DNA of 64,000 nt from Lachnospiraceae bacterium. Lineage in GTDB: Bacteria > Bacillota > Clostridia > Lachnospirales > Lachnospiraceae. A program made the position numbers and the translations under genes. The notes beneath the pieces are model-generated. The model saw nothing but the letters and a program-made list of their open reading frames with translations, did not search any database and was not told the origin of the DNA. Shown here in pieces: positions 19,980-28,402 of this stretch. Each line of letters starts with the position of its first letter. Position 1 is the stretch's first letter. The stretch lies in NCBI GenBank assembly GCA_910574745.1, contig CAJTCE010000012.1, positions 1 to 64,000 of the forward strand. The letters run 5' to 3'.

Positions 19980-20879
19980 ATGAATCATGGGAAGATTGTA
20001 TGGATTTCCGAGGGTGGTTCTCTAGGCAGTAACAGCAGGGTGTTTTTGAAAGGACAAAAAGACGGCAGTTTTGTCAAGACGGATGTATGGGAAAACATTA
20101 CCCAGGAACTTATTTTTATTGAATTTGAAGGGAAGAATTACCTTCTGGAAACAACCTATGATTATAATAAGAAATATACTAACGGTTTCCTGATTTCTGC
20201 TTTTGAGGACGGAATCTGCCGTGAAAGGGCTTCTATTCTCCTGACCAACGATGGGTATGAGACGGATATCGAACTGTCAGATCCCGGTTATGAGGAATTG
20301 GCTCATAAAATTGCAGGAATGGCAGATGACGGATTCGAAAAGGGTTACGTTTATGACTGGCTGCTTGATATAGGGAACGGCGAAGTAAAGGAGGATGCAC
20401 CGGAAGGTCTAAAGGATCCTCATAGGGGAACATATTATCGTTCGGACATCAATAATGACGGAGAAGAGGAATGGTATACAAAGTCTATTTTTTATCCGTC
20501 CAGTCTCTACGCGAATATGTATCTTGAGGACAGTCTGTATTTAAACGGGAATTCCAAGAGAGAGGAATTGCTGGCATATTATGGCTTGGAATATGAAGGA
20601 GTACCTTTGGCTTTCTGGGTGGAGCATGTGGAGGAGACGGATAAGCAGATTGTATGCCTGCTCTGTTACGAGGGCTTAAGCAGATATATCATATATGGCA
20701 TTCTCATAGAGGAAGAGGCGGCTTCGGAAGTGCTGGAGATTGATTTCCGGGGAAATGAAAAAGTGGAATATACCATAAAAATTCTTCAGGACATGAGGAA
20801 GATGTATACACGCAATTTATTGGAGGCTTGGAAAAAGGGATGGAGGAAAGCATCACAAAAGAAGGGTTCCAAGTTATAA
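19980..20879 (+). CDS. Unidentified 299-residue protein, possibly truncated at its start
   Basis: I do not recognise this protein. It is acidic, lacks a signal peptide or membrane helix, and contains SDINNDGEEEWYTK near residue 154, like the D-x-N-x-D-G loops of FG-GAP or calcium-binding repeats. The N-terminus starts inside what looks like a folded domain (GKIVWISEGG). The frame stays open upstream to about 19911 without an ATG, and the ribosome binding site is poor. A 5' truncation, or a lost signal peptide, is possible. Codon use resembles its neighbours. A terminator follows at 20901. Confidence 0.6.
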   Translation: MNHGKIVWISEGGSLGSNSRVFLKGQKDGSFVKTDVWENITQELIFIEFEGKNYLLETTYDYNKKYTNGFLISAFEDGICRERASILLTNDGYETDIELSDPGYEELAHKIAGMADDGFEKGYVYDWLLDIGNGEVKEDAPEGLKDPHRGTYYRSDINNDGEEEWYTKSIFYPSSLYANMYLEDSLYLNGNSKREELLAYYGLEYEGVPLAFWVEHVEETDKQIVCLLCYEGLSRYIIYGILIEEEAASEVLEIDFRGNEKVEYTIKILQDMRKMYTRNLLEAWKKGWRKASQKKGSKL

Positions 20880-20900
20880 GGAAGTAATTTCAGATTAGGC

Positions 20901-20936
20901 GGTATAGCCCCGATTACAAGGGCTGTACCGTTTTTT
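20901..20936 (+). terminator. Rho-independent terminator
   Basis: GGTATAGCCC (20901-20910) pairs with GGGCTGTACC (20920-20929), with one T-G pair, followed by six or more T bases. It ends the transcription unit of the 299-residue protein and marks the left edge of the degraded region. Confidence 0.9.
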
Positions 20937-20961
20937 CTTGCGCTCAACGAGCGTATTTTCC

Positions 20962-21120
20962 TTATGTGCCTTGCCGTTTCGGTTGCGTGGCAGAAAGGAA
21001 ATTGATTATGCCTGCAAGGTTGAAAACAATGTCTGCTTTCTGTACCCGCTTCTCGTCTATCTTTTCCGGTGCATGGACTATGATTTTCTTGATAAATTCA
21101 TTGACGATTGCGGGAGTTAG
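20962..21120 (-). pseudogene. C-terminal remnant of a large serine recombinase (DUF4368 type)
   Basis: Read on the minus strand, 21120-20962 translates in one frame as ELTPAIVNEFIKKIIVHAPE and onward through KRVQKADIVFN to a stop at 20964-20962. This resembles the extreme C-terminal domain (DUF4368) of TnpX-like serine site-specific recombinases of Clostridial conjugative and mobilisable elements. Only about 53 residues remain of a protein normally over 500. The upstream part is lost where the sequence changes into a TetR fragment near 21125. Confidence 0.65.
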
Positions 21121-21335
21121 TTCACAACATTGTTAAAACAGCGGGCGTGACGACGGGGGCGTTTTATGGCTACTATGACAGCAAAGAAGATTTATTTGAA
21201 GCACTGGTAGGCGAACACTACGATTTCCTATTAAAACTCTTTTGCAAGGCGCAGAAAGAATTTGCAGAAATACCGCCAGAGGAACAGCCCGCAGCATTTG
21301 GAAACGATGCTGCTGGCTGTTTTTTCGTTCTGTAG
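21108..21335 (+). pseudogene. TetR-family regulator fragment
   Basis: Residues from about 21126 read NIVKTAGVTTGAFYGYYDSK then EDLFEALVGEHYDFLL. This is the recognition helix and following helices of a TetR-family DNA-binding domain. The first helices are missing, replaced by the recombinase remnant. The ligand-binding part stops after about 50 residues (EIPPEEQPA, then unrelated sequence and a stop at 21335). With both ends lost it should not make a working repressor. Confidence 0.75.
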
Positions 21336-21337
21336 TT

Positions 21338-21640
21338 TCAATCCGTTTTCTTTTGCGTGCCGGTAAGATGCAGCGGCTTTGTCATCAACTCCACACAGTC
21401 TGAAAAGCCGAGCAGATAGGCAAGAGCGCCGCACCGTGCGCCAAGGGAGTTCTGTTCGCAGATGTACTCATCAATCAGTGAACGGATTTCTGCAGGCAGC
21501 TCCATGGCATCCAGCCGGGTGGAATAATCACTGGATTTCCGGATGATTTCCTGATAATCAGCATTCTTTTCAAGGATGCGGTCCAGTACGCCGTTCACCC
21601 GCATATCCATCAGCAGATACAATACGCAGTCCTTATCCAT
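21338..21640 (-). CDS. Small helical protein, possibly DUF6809 family
   Basis: A complete-looking 100-residue minus-strand gene with an excellent ribosome binding site (GGAGG eight bases before the ATG). The product is predicted to be helical and acidic (RILEKNADYQEIIRKSS, LPAEIRSLIDEYIC). It resembles small DUF6809-type proteins found with mobile elements in Firmicutes, but I hold that name loosely. It is the only apparently intact non-toxin-antitoxin gene in the left half of the degraded region. Confidence 0.6.
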   Translation of the reverse strand: MDKDCVLYLLMDMRVNGVLDRILEKNADYQEIIRKSSDYSTRLDAMELPAEIRSLIDEYICEQNSLGARCGALAYLLGFSDCVELMTKPLHLTGTQKKTD

Positions 21641-21753
21641 AACGGAATCCTCCTTTCCTCAGTGGTGCATATTACCTCTGAATCCGTGGATTATCAACTC
21701 AATTTTCATGTTCTGGGGCAGTTTTTCAGTATACAAGCGACTGTAAATTCCGG

Positions 21754-23019
21754 TGGATTGAAGGTATCCTTAAGGGAGCGGTTTCCAGGAAAAAAGAACC
21801 GTCAAAACTTCTTGGAAGGTTTGACCGTGCGGCAATCAGCACGAGATGGGGGAAACCCATGGCCGTTGGGATTATGCTGCTGTCGCTGATCGGCTCCATG
21901 GTAGTGGCAATGCCCATCATGGTGCTTGGAGGCACGCTCCCGGGAATCCTGAACGGCGCTCTGACAGCCGGATTGTCTGCGGCCGGTGTGTCTGCGGGAA
22001 TCGTTCATTTTATCGAGTCTACCTTTGTGACCGCCATTGGCTGGGTAATTTCCATGCTTGGTTTTGTATTCGGGATCAATCTGGTCTTTGGGCTGGTGGA
22101 GGAAGTCGGGTATATGGCCCGTGTGTCCTATGCTTTTGACGGTACCATGGGCAGGCTCGGCCTGCAGGGAAAGGCGATCATGCCGATCCTGACAGGCTTT
22201 GGCTGTACCATCGGCGGGGCGGCAGGAACAAGGGTTATGGACACATGGGGGCAGCGGCTTTTGACCATGGCTGTGGTGTGGGCGGTGCCCTGCGGGGCAA
22301 CCTTTGCCGTAATCCCTACCCTGGCAACCGCATTCTTTGGCTGGGGCGGTATGCTGGTCATGGTACTGATTTTTGCAATTATGTTTGTACATATCCTGAT
22401 CACGGCAAAAATTTTCGGGAAAAAACTGAATCCGAAAGAAGACCGGGCAGGGCTTATCATGGAGTTGCCGCCGTATCATAAACCACGCTGGGGATTTTTG
22501 TTCCGGCAGGCGGCAAACAGGGTATGGGGTATTTTTAAGAAAGCGTTTTCGGTTGAAATTATTGTCTGCGTTCTGTTCTATTTCCTCTCTTATTCCAGTA
22601 CCGGAATTGAGGGAAGCCTTTTGTATAAGCTGGGCGTATGGATTGAGCCGGTAACAAAATTTTTTGGAATGGGGTGGCAGACTTTCGTATCATTTATTGC
22701 ATCCATGGTATCGAAAGAGGCGGTTTTGGGCGTGCTTTCCGCTATTTTTGCAAATTCAGGAAGCATTTTTGACTCCACGTCAGGAACTGCGGCGGCAGTA
22801 GGAAATGTAGGGGAACTGGCGAGTACGGCAATCTCCCAGGCAGAAGCGCTGGCATTCATGATTGCGGTTACCTTTAATGTGCCGTGCCTGCAGGCAGTCG
22901 TCTCCACTTACCAGGAGAGCCATTCCCTGAAATGGACGCTTAGGATTGCGGTATATTATATCGGAACGGCGCTGGTTTTATCATGTGCAGTCTACCATGT
23001 GGCAGCATTGATTTTCTAA
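21754..23019 (+). pseudogene. feoB: FeoB ferrous iron transporter lacking its GTPase domain
   Basis: From 21754 the frame reads WIEGILKGAVSRKKEPSK then LLGRFDRAAIS, joining an open frame with ATG at 21859 that ends at 23019. This is the C-terminal membrane part of FeoB: the two GATE/nucleoside-recognition helices bundles are present (MPILTGFGCTIGG, FIASMVSKEAVLGVL). The whole N-terminal G domain (GxxGxGKS, NxxD) and the first membrane segments, over 300 residues, are absent. Without GTPase the protein is unlikely to carry iron actively. The FeoC-like and HMA genes that follow are intact, so an feo operon was cut from its 5' side. Confidence 0.85.
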
Positions 23020-23034
23020 GCAGAGGAGCAGGAA

Positions 23035-23283
23035 GTGGAAAATTTATTGGAAATCCTCCGGCAGGGACAGACAGCCTCCCTGCCGGAGCTTGCAGGAAGG
23101 CTTCAGATATCAGAAGAACTGCTGTCTGCCAAGCTGGAGAGATATGAACAGTTAGGATATGTCAGACGGGTGCGCATGGATGCATCGGGGTGCAATGGAA
23201 ACTGTAAAAGGTGCCGGGGCTGCAGCGGCATGAAAACAGGAGAACCCCTGGTATGTTGGGAGAAGGGAGAAAAACTTGGATGA
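23035..23283 (+). CDS. FeoC-like winged-helix protein with cysteine cluster
   Basis: An 82-residue protein with a GTG start preceded by GGAGCAGG. The N-terminal half is a small winged helix (SLPELAGRLQISEELLSAKL, EQLGYVRRV). The tail has a tight cysteine cluster, CNGNCKRCRGC, which could hold an iron-sulfur centre. This is the FeoC pattern, a small regulator or stabiliser of FeoB. It follows feoB directly and overlaps the next gene by four bases. Confidence 0.8.
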   Translation: MENLLEILRQGQTASLPELAGRLQISEELLSAKLERYEQLGYVRRVRMDASGCNGNCKRCRGCSGMKTGEPLVCWEKGEKLG

Positions 23284-23639
23284 TGCTGCCTGACCTGCTT
23301 TTGGTGGTTCTGCTCGCTGCTATAGTTGCAGGGATGCTGTTTTCTTTTGTTAAGAAGTTAAAACAGGGAGAGAACTGCTGTGGAACCGCAAACGTAAAAG
23401 TGAAAAAGAAAAAATTGAACAAACCTGCCGGGAGCTTTACGCTTACTGTGGAGGGAATACATTGTGAGAACTGCCGCAGGACCGTAACAGAAGCGGTAAA
23501 CAGAATGGAGGGCTATGCTGCAAAAGTTGATATCCTTACAAAAGAATGCAAAGTCAGTTATGAAAACGGGCCGGATATAGAAGAGGTCATAAGGAGCATC
23601 CGGCAGGCAGGATTCGATGCTTCTGTTATGGATAAATAG
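23280..23639 (+). CDS. Membrane-anchored heavy-metal-associated (HMA) domain protein
   Basis: I take the ATG at 23280, overlapping the previous stop (ATGA), giving 119 residues. An N-terminal membrane helix (LLLVVLLAAIVAGMLFSF) is followed by a basic linker and an HMA fold with the metal-binding pair in GIHCENCRRTV. HMA domains bind soft or transition metals and usually serve as chaperones. Small HMA proteins often end feo operons in Clostridia. The longer frame from 23211 lies inside the FeoC-like gene and is not favoured. Confidence 0.8.
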   Translation: MMLPDLLLVVLLAAIVAGMLFSFVKKLKQGENCCGTANVKVKKKKLNKPAGSFTLTVEGIHCENCRRTVTEAVNRMEGYAAKVDILTKECKVSYENGPDIEEVIRSIRQAGFDASVMDK

Positions 23640-23863
23640 GTTTTGTTCTCTGCGGCGGATTATATGGCATTGCTCTCAATGCTGCCGGAGCAGAAAGTGG
23701 CAGGCGGTGAACACTTACGTCCCCGGAAAGGAAACACCATGAGACATATGCCGTATAAAGGGACAGGCTTATGCCGCCCGGCACAGGGGAGCATTCCCAA
23801 AGATGAAAAGGCAGCAGCCGGCCTTTTACGGCTGAAAAAAATAATATCGGTTGTCTGAGTGCG

Positions 23864-24307
23864 CAATTAGGCAAGATACTCGTCTCACAGAAGCGGATCA
23901 TCTACACGCCTACCAATTCCTTCTACCAGGTGCCTTCGGCGGAGGCGTATTCCAAGCATGGCTTCAACATCCACGGCGTGGTGTTTGACGAGCTGCACAC
24001 GCAGCCGAACCGGAAGCTGTTTGATGTCATGACCAAGGGATCCGGGGACGCCAGGATGCAGCCGCTGTATTTCCTCATTACCACGGCGGGGACGGACACC
24101 CATTCCATCTGTTACGAGACGCACCAGAAGGCGAAGGACATTTTAGAGGGCAGGAAGATTGACCCGACATTTTACCCAGTGATCTACGGTGCGGATGAAG
24201 CGGATGACCGGACGATACCTGCGATCATGGGGCTTGACCGTGCGGTGCGCTGTGGGAACCAGATATCCGAAAGCGTGTACGATTCCCGCGGACTTTTGGT
24301 GTTCTGA
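23864..24307 (+). pseudogene. Phage terminase large-subunit fragment
   Basis: About 125 codons match the middle of a phage terminase large subunit: TPTNSFYQVPSAEAYSKHG, the Walker B region GVVFDELHTQPN, then GSGDARMQPLYFLITTAGTD and YETHQKAKDIL. The N-terminal Walker A part and the whole nuclease domain are missing. After ADEADD the protein continues into unrelated residues and stops at 24307. Upstream (23640-23863) I see no recognisable gene. It is a remnant of a prophage or phage-like element. Confidence 0.8.
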
Positions 24308-24338
24308 TTTGTGCATCCATACAAAAATCAAGCAGAAC

Positions 24339-24369
24339 GCTTGCATACCGCAAGCAAAAGCGGTATACT
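24339..24369 (+). promoter_or_regulatory. Promoter with nested inverted repeats for the toxin-antitoxin pair
   Basis: TTGCAT (24341-24346) and TATACT (24364-24369) are 17 bases apart. Two inverted repeats overlap this promoter: GCTTGC/GCAAGC (24339-24344 and 24350-24355) and ATACCGC/GCGGTAT (24345-24351 and 24360-24366). Such nested palindromes across the -35 to -10 region are what a self-repressing RelB-type antitoxin would bind. Confidence 0.7.
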
Positions 24370-24393
24370 ATATAGTGAAAGGATGTGGTTTAA

Positions 24394-24699
24394 ATGGCAA
24401 GGACATCAAATGTATTCGCGCGTGTGGAGCCTGAGATCAAAGAGCAGGCGGAACGGGTGCTTGACCAGCTTGGGATACCGATGTCAAATGCAGTCGGTAT
24501 GTTTTTAAGGCAGGTCGTGCTTCAGCAGGGCATCCCGTTCGAGATGAAGCTGCCGAAGAGGGTGCCGCTTGCATACGGCTCCCTTACAAAAGAGCAGTTT
24601 GATGCGGAGATAGGAAAGGGCATGGAGGATATACGGGAAGGCAGGGTATATTCAGCAGATGCAGTGGAAGAAGAAATGCGGCGGGATTATGGGATATGA
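24394..24699 (+). CDS. RelB/DinJ-family antitoxin
   Basis: A 101-residue protein with the ribbon-helix-helix start of RelB/DinJ antitoxins (TSNVFARVEPEIKEQAERVL, DQLGIPMSNAVGMFLRQV) and the following conserved GIPFEMKLP. The C-terminal half is acidic and probably wraps the toxin. Antitoxins of this family neutralise their toxin and repress their own promoter. The stop overlaps the toxin start by four bases. Confidence 0.92.
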   Translation: MARTSNVFARVEPEIKEQAERVLDQLGIPMSNAVGMFLRQVVLQQGIPFEMKLPKRVPLAYGSLTKEQFDAEIGKGMEDIREGRVYSADAVEEEMRRDYGI

Positions 24700-25028
24700 G
24701 TTGGGATATCGTATACACGGCCGGGGCGAGGCGTGATCTGAGGGATATATACGAGTATATTGCATATGAACTGCTTGAGCCGGAAACGGCAGCAGGACAG
24801 GCGCAGCGGATCATGAAGGAAATCCGCGCTCTTGATGAAATGCCGATGCGGTTCCGGCTGTACGAAGAAGAACCGTGGCACAGCGAAGGGCTCCGTTTTT
24901 TCCCTATTGATAATTACCTTGTGTTTTATCTGCCGGATGAAACCAAAAACACAGTGAGCATTGTCCGCATCATGTACGGCGGCAGGGATATCCGCAGACA
25001 GCTAAGTGAGACAGAAATGGAATACTGA
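24696..25028 (+). CDS. RelE/ParE-superfamily toxin
   Basis: A 110-residue protein typical of RelE/ParE toxins: DIVYTAGARRDLRDIYEYIA at the start, MRFRLYEEEPWHSEGLRFFP in the middle, then DNYLVFYLPDE and the ending IVRIMYGGRDIRRQL. RelE members cut mRNA on the ribosome and ParE members poison gyrase; which applies here cannot be told by eye. The frame is complete and coupled to the antitoxin, so the pair looks functional in otherwise degraded DNA. Confidence 0.9.
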   Translation: MSWDIVYTAGARRDLRDIYEYIAYELLEPETAAGQAQRIMKEIRALDEMPMRFRLYEEEPWHSEGLRFFPIDNYLVFYLPDETKNTVSIVRIMYGGRDIRRQLSETEMEY

Positions 25029-25056
25029 ACAGGAGGGCATCTGTCAGAAATGGCGG

Positions 25057-25209
25057 GTGCTTTTCTTATACCTCTATTACCAGGACGTGGATTCCCTCGT
25101 TTATTGGGCGAACCAGGCGGCGTACCGCTGGAAGCTGCGGGGGATGTGTATGTGGTCGCTTGGGCAGGAGGACATGAGGCTCTGGGAATGGCTGCCGAAG
25201 CAGATATAA
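25057..25209 (+). pseudogene. C-terminal tail resembling a GH18-type glycoside hydrolase
   Basis: One frame reads DVDSLVYWANQAAYRWKLRG, MCMWSLGQEDMRLWEWL and then stops. This pattern (a helix, then RG-x-x-x-WSLG-x-ED-x-R-x-W) resembles the last beta strand and helix of GH18 chitinase-like barrels. Only about 50 residues are left and no start is present. The assignment is tentative. Confidence 0.4.
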
Positions 25210-25334
25210 AATACACAATTCCCGCCCCGGATGTTTGTGCAGCTTATGCTCTGAAACTGCTTGATAATATGTGCGTTCAGAGCGAATATGTTTACTGTCG
25301 AAAGGGAAAAAACACGAAAATGGAGGAAAACACA

Positions 25335-25637
25335 ATGACAAGATTTGAAAGGGAGATAAACGGCAGCCTTGGGATATTCTGGAAGAAGAACGCAGAGGAG
25401 GAGGTAAGGAAAGCGGTGGCGCAGGCAGACACGCAGGCGACAGTCGATACGGACGGCGCAATCCGGTGGAACAGCAACGGGCGGTACCTGATGGACGATT
25501 TCTGCGAAAAGCTGGAATAAGCAGGCTACGCTTTTGACAGGGAGGCAACGGCAAGGAAACGGGAGGCACAGAATGAGGAGAGCCTTGCGGAATACCGAAG
25601 GAATGCCAGGGGGCTTTCCGGGGAGGCGCTTGCGTGA
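25335..25637 (+). pseudogene. Small element-borne gene interrupted by a nonsense codon
   Basis: An ATG at 25335 with a GGAGG ribosome binding site opens a frame beginning MTRFEREINGSLGIFWKK. It is stopped by TAA at 25518-25520 and continues in the same frame (AGYAFDREATARKREAQNEE) to TGA at 25635-25637. A single base change (TAA for a sense codon such as TAT or TAC) would explain it. The 100-residue product resembles small conserved proteins of Firmicute mobile elements with no known function. Confidence 0.6.
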
Positions 25638-26190
25638 CAAATAAAGGCTATGATATTGTGTTCGACCATGTAGGATTTTCTTATATTCTATCGTATTTCA
25701 AGACGTAACGCTGTTTAACAACACAATCATGGAGAATATCAGAATAGGCAGAAAGGACGCGACCGACGAAGAAGTGATCGCGGCGGCAAGACTGGCAAAT
25801 TGTGAAGAATTTGCGGCAAAGCTTTCGGACGGGTATCACAGTATGATTGGTGAAAACGGCTGCGAGCTGTCCGGCGGGGAAAGGCAGAGAATTTCAATCG
25901 CCCGCGCTTTCCTCAAAAATTCCCCTATCATTTTGCTTGATGAAGCAACGGCAAGCCTTGATGTGGAAAACGAAACACTGATACAGGCTGCTTTGTCAAG
26001 GCTGATAAAGGATAAGACGGTACTTGTTATCGTCCACCGTATGCGTACCGTAAGTGGCGCGGATAAAGTGGTTGTGCTTTCAGACGGTTCTGTTGCGGAA
26101 TGGGGAACACCGGAAGAACTGATGGACACAGGCAGGATTTACCCGCATATGGTAAAGCTGCAAATGATTAGCAGGGATTGGGGTATTTAA
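25634..26190 (+). pseudogene. ABC exporter ATPase with internal deletion removing Walker A
   Basis: The left part reads NKGYDIVFDHVGFSY, the start of an ABC exporter nucleotide-binding domain. It then jumps out of frame, at about 25685, straight to YSIVFQDVTLFNNTI, which is Q-loop sequence. The Walker A region between them is gone. The right part (ATG at 25729) keeps ELSGGERQRISIARA, the Walker B IILLDEATASLD and the H-loop, to a stop at 26190. The membrane domain is also missing. It looks like the end of a multidrug or siderophore ABC exporter. Confidence 0.85.
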
Positions 26191-26302
26191 CATGAATACT
26201 GAATGGATAATATGCCCCATATGCCAAAGCAAAGCAAGGTTAAAAATACGGTTATCGCTTCTTTCTTTTTGGTAACACTCATAAGCCGCCGTTTCTTCAA
26301 AA

Positions 26303-26568
26303 CCGACAGAGGAGGCCCTGATTCCAAAGGGATATGTAAAATTGCAGACAGCCAAACAGTGGTCATCCATATATGAAGAAAAGAAACGTTTCAAGATAAA
26401 GAACCTGACCAGGGCAAATCTCATTCAGGAATTCCCGGGGCTTTTTGAGTCCTGTGACGAAAGAAGCTTTAATAAGGAAATGTGCGCCTGATTACGGGAC
26501 GGTATATCGTAAAGAACGGCAGGCCGGATCAAAATGCTGCTGTCAGAGTATATGAGATAGAATGGTAA
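26303..26568 (+). pseudogene. Two unidentified coding remnants
   Basis: From 26303 a frame reads IPKGYVKLQTAKQWSSIYEE and on to a stop at 26490-26492. A second frame just after reads ITGRYIVKNGRPDQNAAVRV to a stop at 26566-26568. Both look like protein-coding tails without starts, in different frames. I cannot name the families. They close the degraded stretch before the hemerythrin gene. Confidence 0.4.
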
Positions 26569-26677
26569 TAGACAAGAGAGGATTTTTCCTTTATGATAAT
26601 AGTACTATCAGATCTTTCCGAAATTCCCGGGCAGACGGTCTGAATAGTACGATTATCAAATTGGGGGAAGCAGAAGA

Positions 26678-27553
26678 ATGACTGAAATCAAATGGAATGA
26701 CAGGTTTAATATAGGGGTAAGCTCTATTGACAAGGCCCACCAGCGTTTGTTTTCCATTGTGCGCAAAATGGTGGATCTCAACGACGATGAGAAGGACAGA
26801 CAGTGGATTTGCACGGAAGGGATTAAGTATTTTAAAAGCTATGCATTAAAGCATTTTGCGGATGAAGAGGCTTATATGAAATCCATCCATTATGAAGGCT
26901 ATGAAGCCCATAAGCATATTCATGATGACTTGAGGGATAAGACGCTGCCCGCCCTTGAACAGGACATGGTGGAGTCCGGTTATTCTCCGGAGTCTGTTAA
27001 GCACTTTTTGGGAATCTGCATCGGCTGGCTCACGGGACACATTATGCTGGAGGACCATGCTATTACGGGAAGAGTGGCAAATAAGTGGATTCATGAGCCG
27101 ACGGAAGAAACCTCTGTTTTAGAGGAAATGATTGTAAAAGTCATGAATGAGGTATTCGGTTTGAAGCTGCAGGTGGTCAGCGAGCATTATGCGGGAGAGG
27201 ATTTCGGCAAAAAGATTTGTTACCGCATGACTTACCGTGACAAAGAAAATAAACGTATTCAGGTATTCTTTGTTTTGGAAGAGAGGTTGGTTCTACATAC
27301 AGTGGGACAGCTTTTGAACGTCCAGTTTAAGAAAATGGACAAAGTCGTGGCAGACGCCGCCAAGCTGATTGCGGAACAGTATATGAAACGGATTGCCATG
27401 TATTATAAATCCACAGGTATGTATACCCTTGAGAAAACCAATATGCTGACGGAAGAGCAGATGGTTCAGGATTTCAGGATAGAATATCCGAAGTATGGTT
27501 TGTTGTTTAATACGGGAAAAGGGTATATGGCGGTTTGTATTAAAAATAGTTAG
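26678..27553 (+). CDS. Bacteriohemerythrin with an additional C-terminal domain
   Basis: A 291-residue protein. Residues 1-140 form a hemerythrin with the full set of di-iron ligands visible: His21, His59-Glu63 (HFADEE), His78-His82 (HKHIH) and the late His plus Asp in GHIMLED. Such domains bind O2 or NO. The remaining 140 residues (about 150-291) are an alpha/beta domain starting EEMIVKVMNEVFGLKLQVV that I cannot place firmly; it recalls CheC/CheX-like folds, but no diagnostic motif is seen. A GGGGGAAG precedes the ATG. It may link oxygen sensing to signalling. Confidence 0.88.
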   Translation: MTEIKWNDRFNIGVSSIDKAHQRLFSIVRKMVDLNDDEKDRQWICTEGIKYFKSYALKHFADEEAYMKSIHYEGYEAHKHIHDDLRDKTLPALEQDMVESGYSPESVKHFLGICIGWLTGHIMLEDHAITGRVANKWIHEPTEETSVLEEMIVKVMNEVFGLKLQVVSEHYAGEDFGKKICYRMTYRDKENKRIQVFFVLEERLVLHTVGQLLNVQFKKMDKVVADAAKLIAEQYMKRIAMYYKSTGMYTLEKTNMLTEEQMVQDFRIEYPKYGLLFNTGKGYMAVCIKNS

Positions 27554-27579
27554 AGATTTGTTTTAGATAAATAGTATAA

Positions 27580-28245
27580 TCATATACTGATATATAAATT
27601 CTTTTTCTTATACGCTGCATATGCAACTGGTGCAAATGCCAATATACGAAATACATTATTAAAAGGAAGCCAAAAGTGATATAATGAAAATAAAATAGCT
27701 ATCATTATTGGAGTAGAAGGCTTTTGCTTTTCATAATGCGATGTTAAGTATCCTCTAAAAAACAATTCCTCCGTTATAGGTGCAATTAACACATTGAAAA
27801 TACCATAATAGGCACAAGTTATAATCAATATGGGGTTTGAAAAAGTTTTCAGGTAGTCATAATCTGTCCAATCAAAGCCTCTTGGCAAACTATTAAGTAC
27901 CGCACTTCTTATCTCTGCAAAAACTTGATTTTCAATAGGTGCAATAATAGCAGACAGCAGACCTGCAATTTTGAAAAACACAAACGCAATTATCAATACT
28001 TTCCAAATTGAACATTTTTCTTGTCCTGCAAATGCATTTTGAAGAGAATACTTCCCATATTCACTTTTTCCTGCTTTCAAAATAATTCCTAACTCTATTG
28101 GCACTAAAACCAATGTTCCTAAAATGCAAAATAGTAAAATATGCGGTATACTGCAAAAATGTCCCAATATCAAATAGCTTAGGCTCAAAACTATTGTAGG
28201 GATAAATATTCTCAATACAAGTCCTTTTGTATCTATTTTATTCAT
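27580..28245 (-). CDS. CPBP-family intramembrane metalloprotease
   Basis: A 221-residue hydrophobic protein with about six membrane helices. The CPBP (CAAX protease and bacteriocin-processing) motifs are present: EELFFRGYL (the EExxxR motif) and the later His in LYHFWLPFNN. Members are membrane proteases tied to prenyl-protein processing or to bacteriocin self-immunity in Gram-positives. The sequence is more AT-rich than neighbouring genes, which may mean recent arrival. It stands alone. Confidence 0.88.
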   Translation of the reverse strand: MNKIDTKGLVLRIFIPTIVLSLSYLILGHFCSIPHILLFCILGTLVLVPIELGIILKAGKSEYGKYSLQNAFAGQEKCSIWKVLIIAFVFFKIAGLLSAIIAPIENQVFAEIRSAVLNSLPRGFDWTDYDYLKTFSNPILIITCAYYGIFNVLIAPITEELFFRGYLTSHYEKQKPSTPIMIAILFSLYHFWLPFNNVFRILAFAPVAYAAYKKKNLYISI

Positions 28246-28402
28246 CTTAATCTCCAGCTTACACCACTTTATAACTTTTTAAAAGAAATGCCGTATAAGA
28301 CACTTTAAGTGTATGATAAGTTTGCATTTTGCGTGTTATGCCACTACATTGTGAAAAAGACAAAAAAGTCAATACAGTGTATTAACAATGAACACAACAA
28401 TT

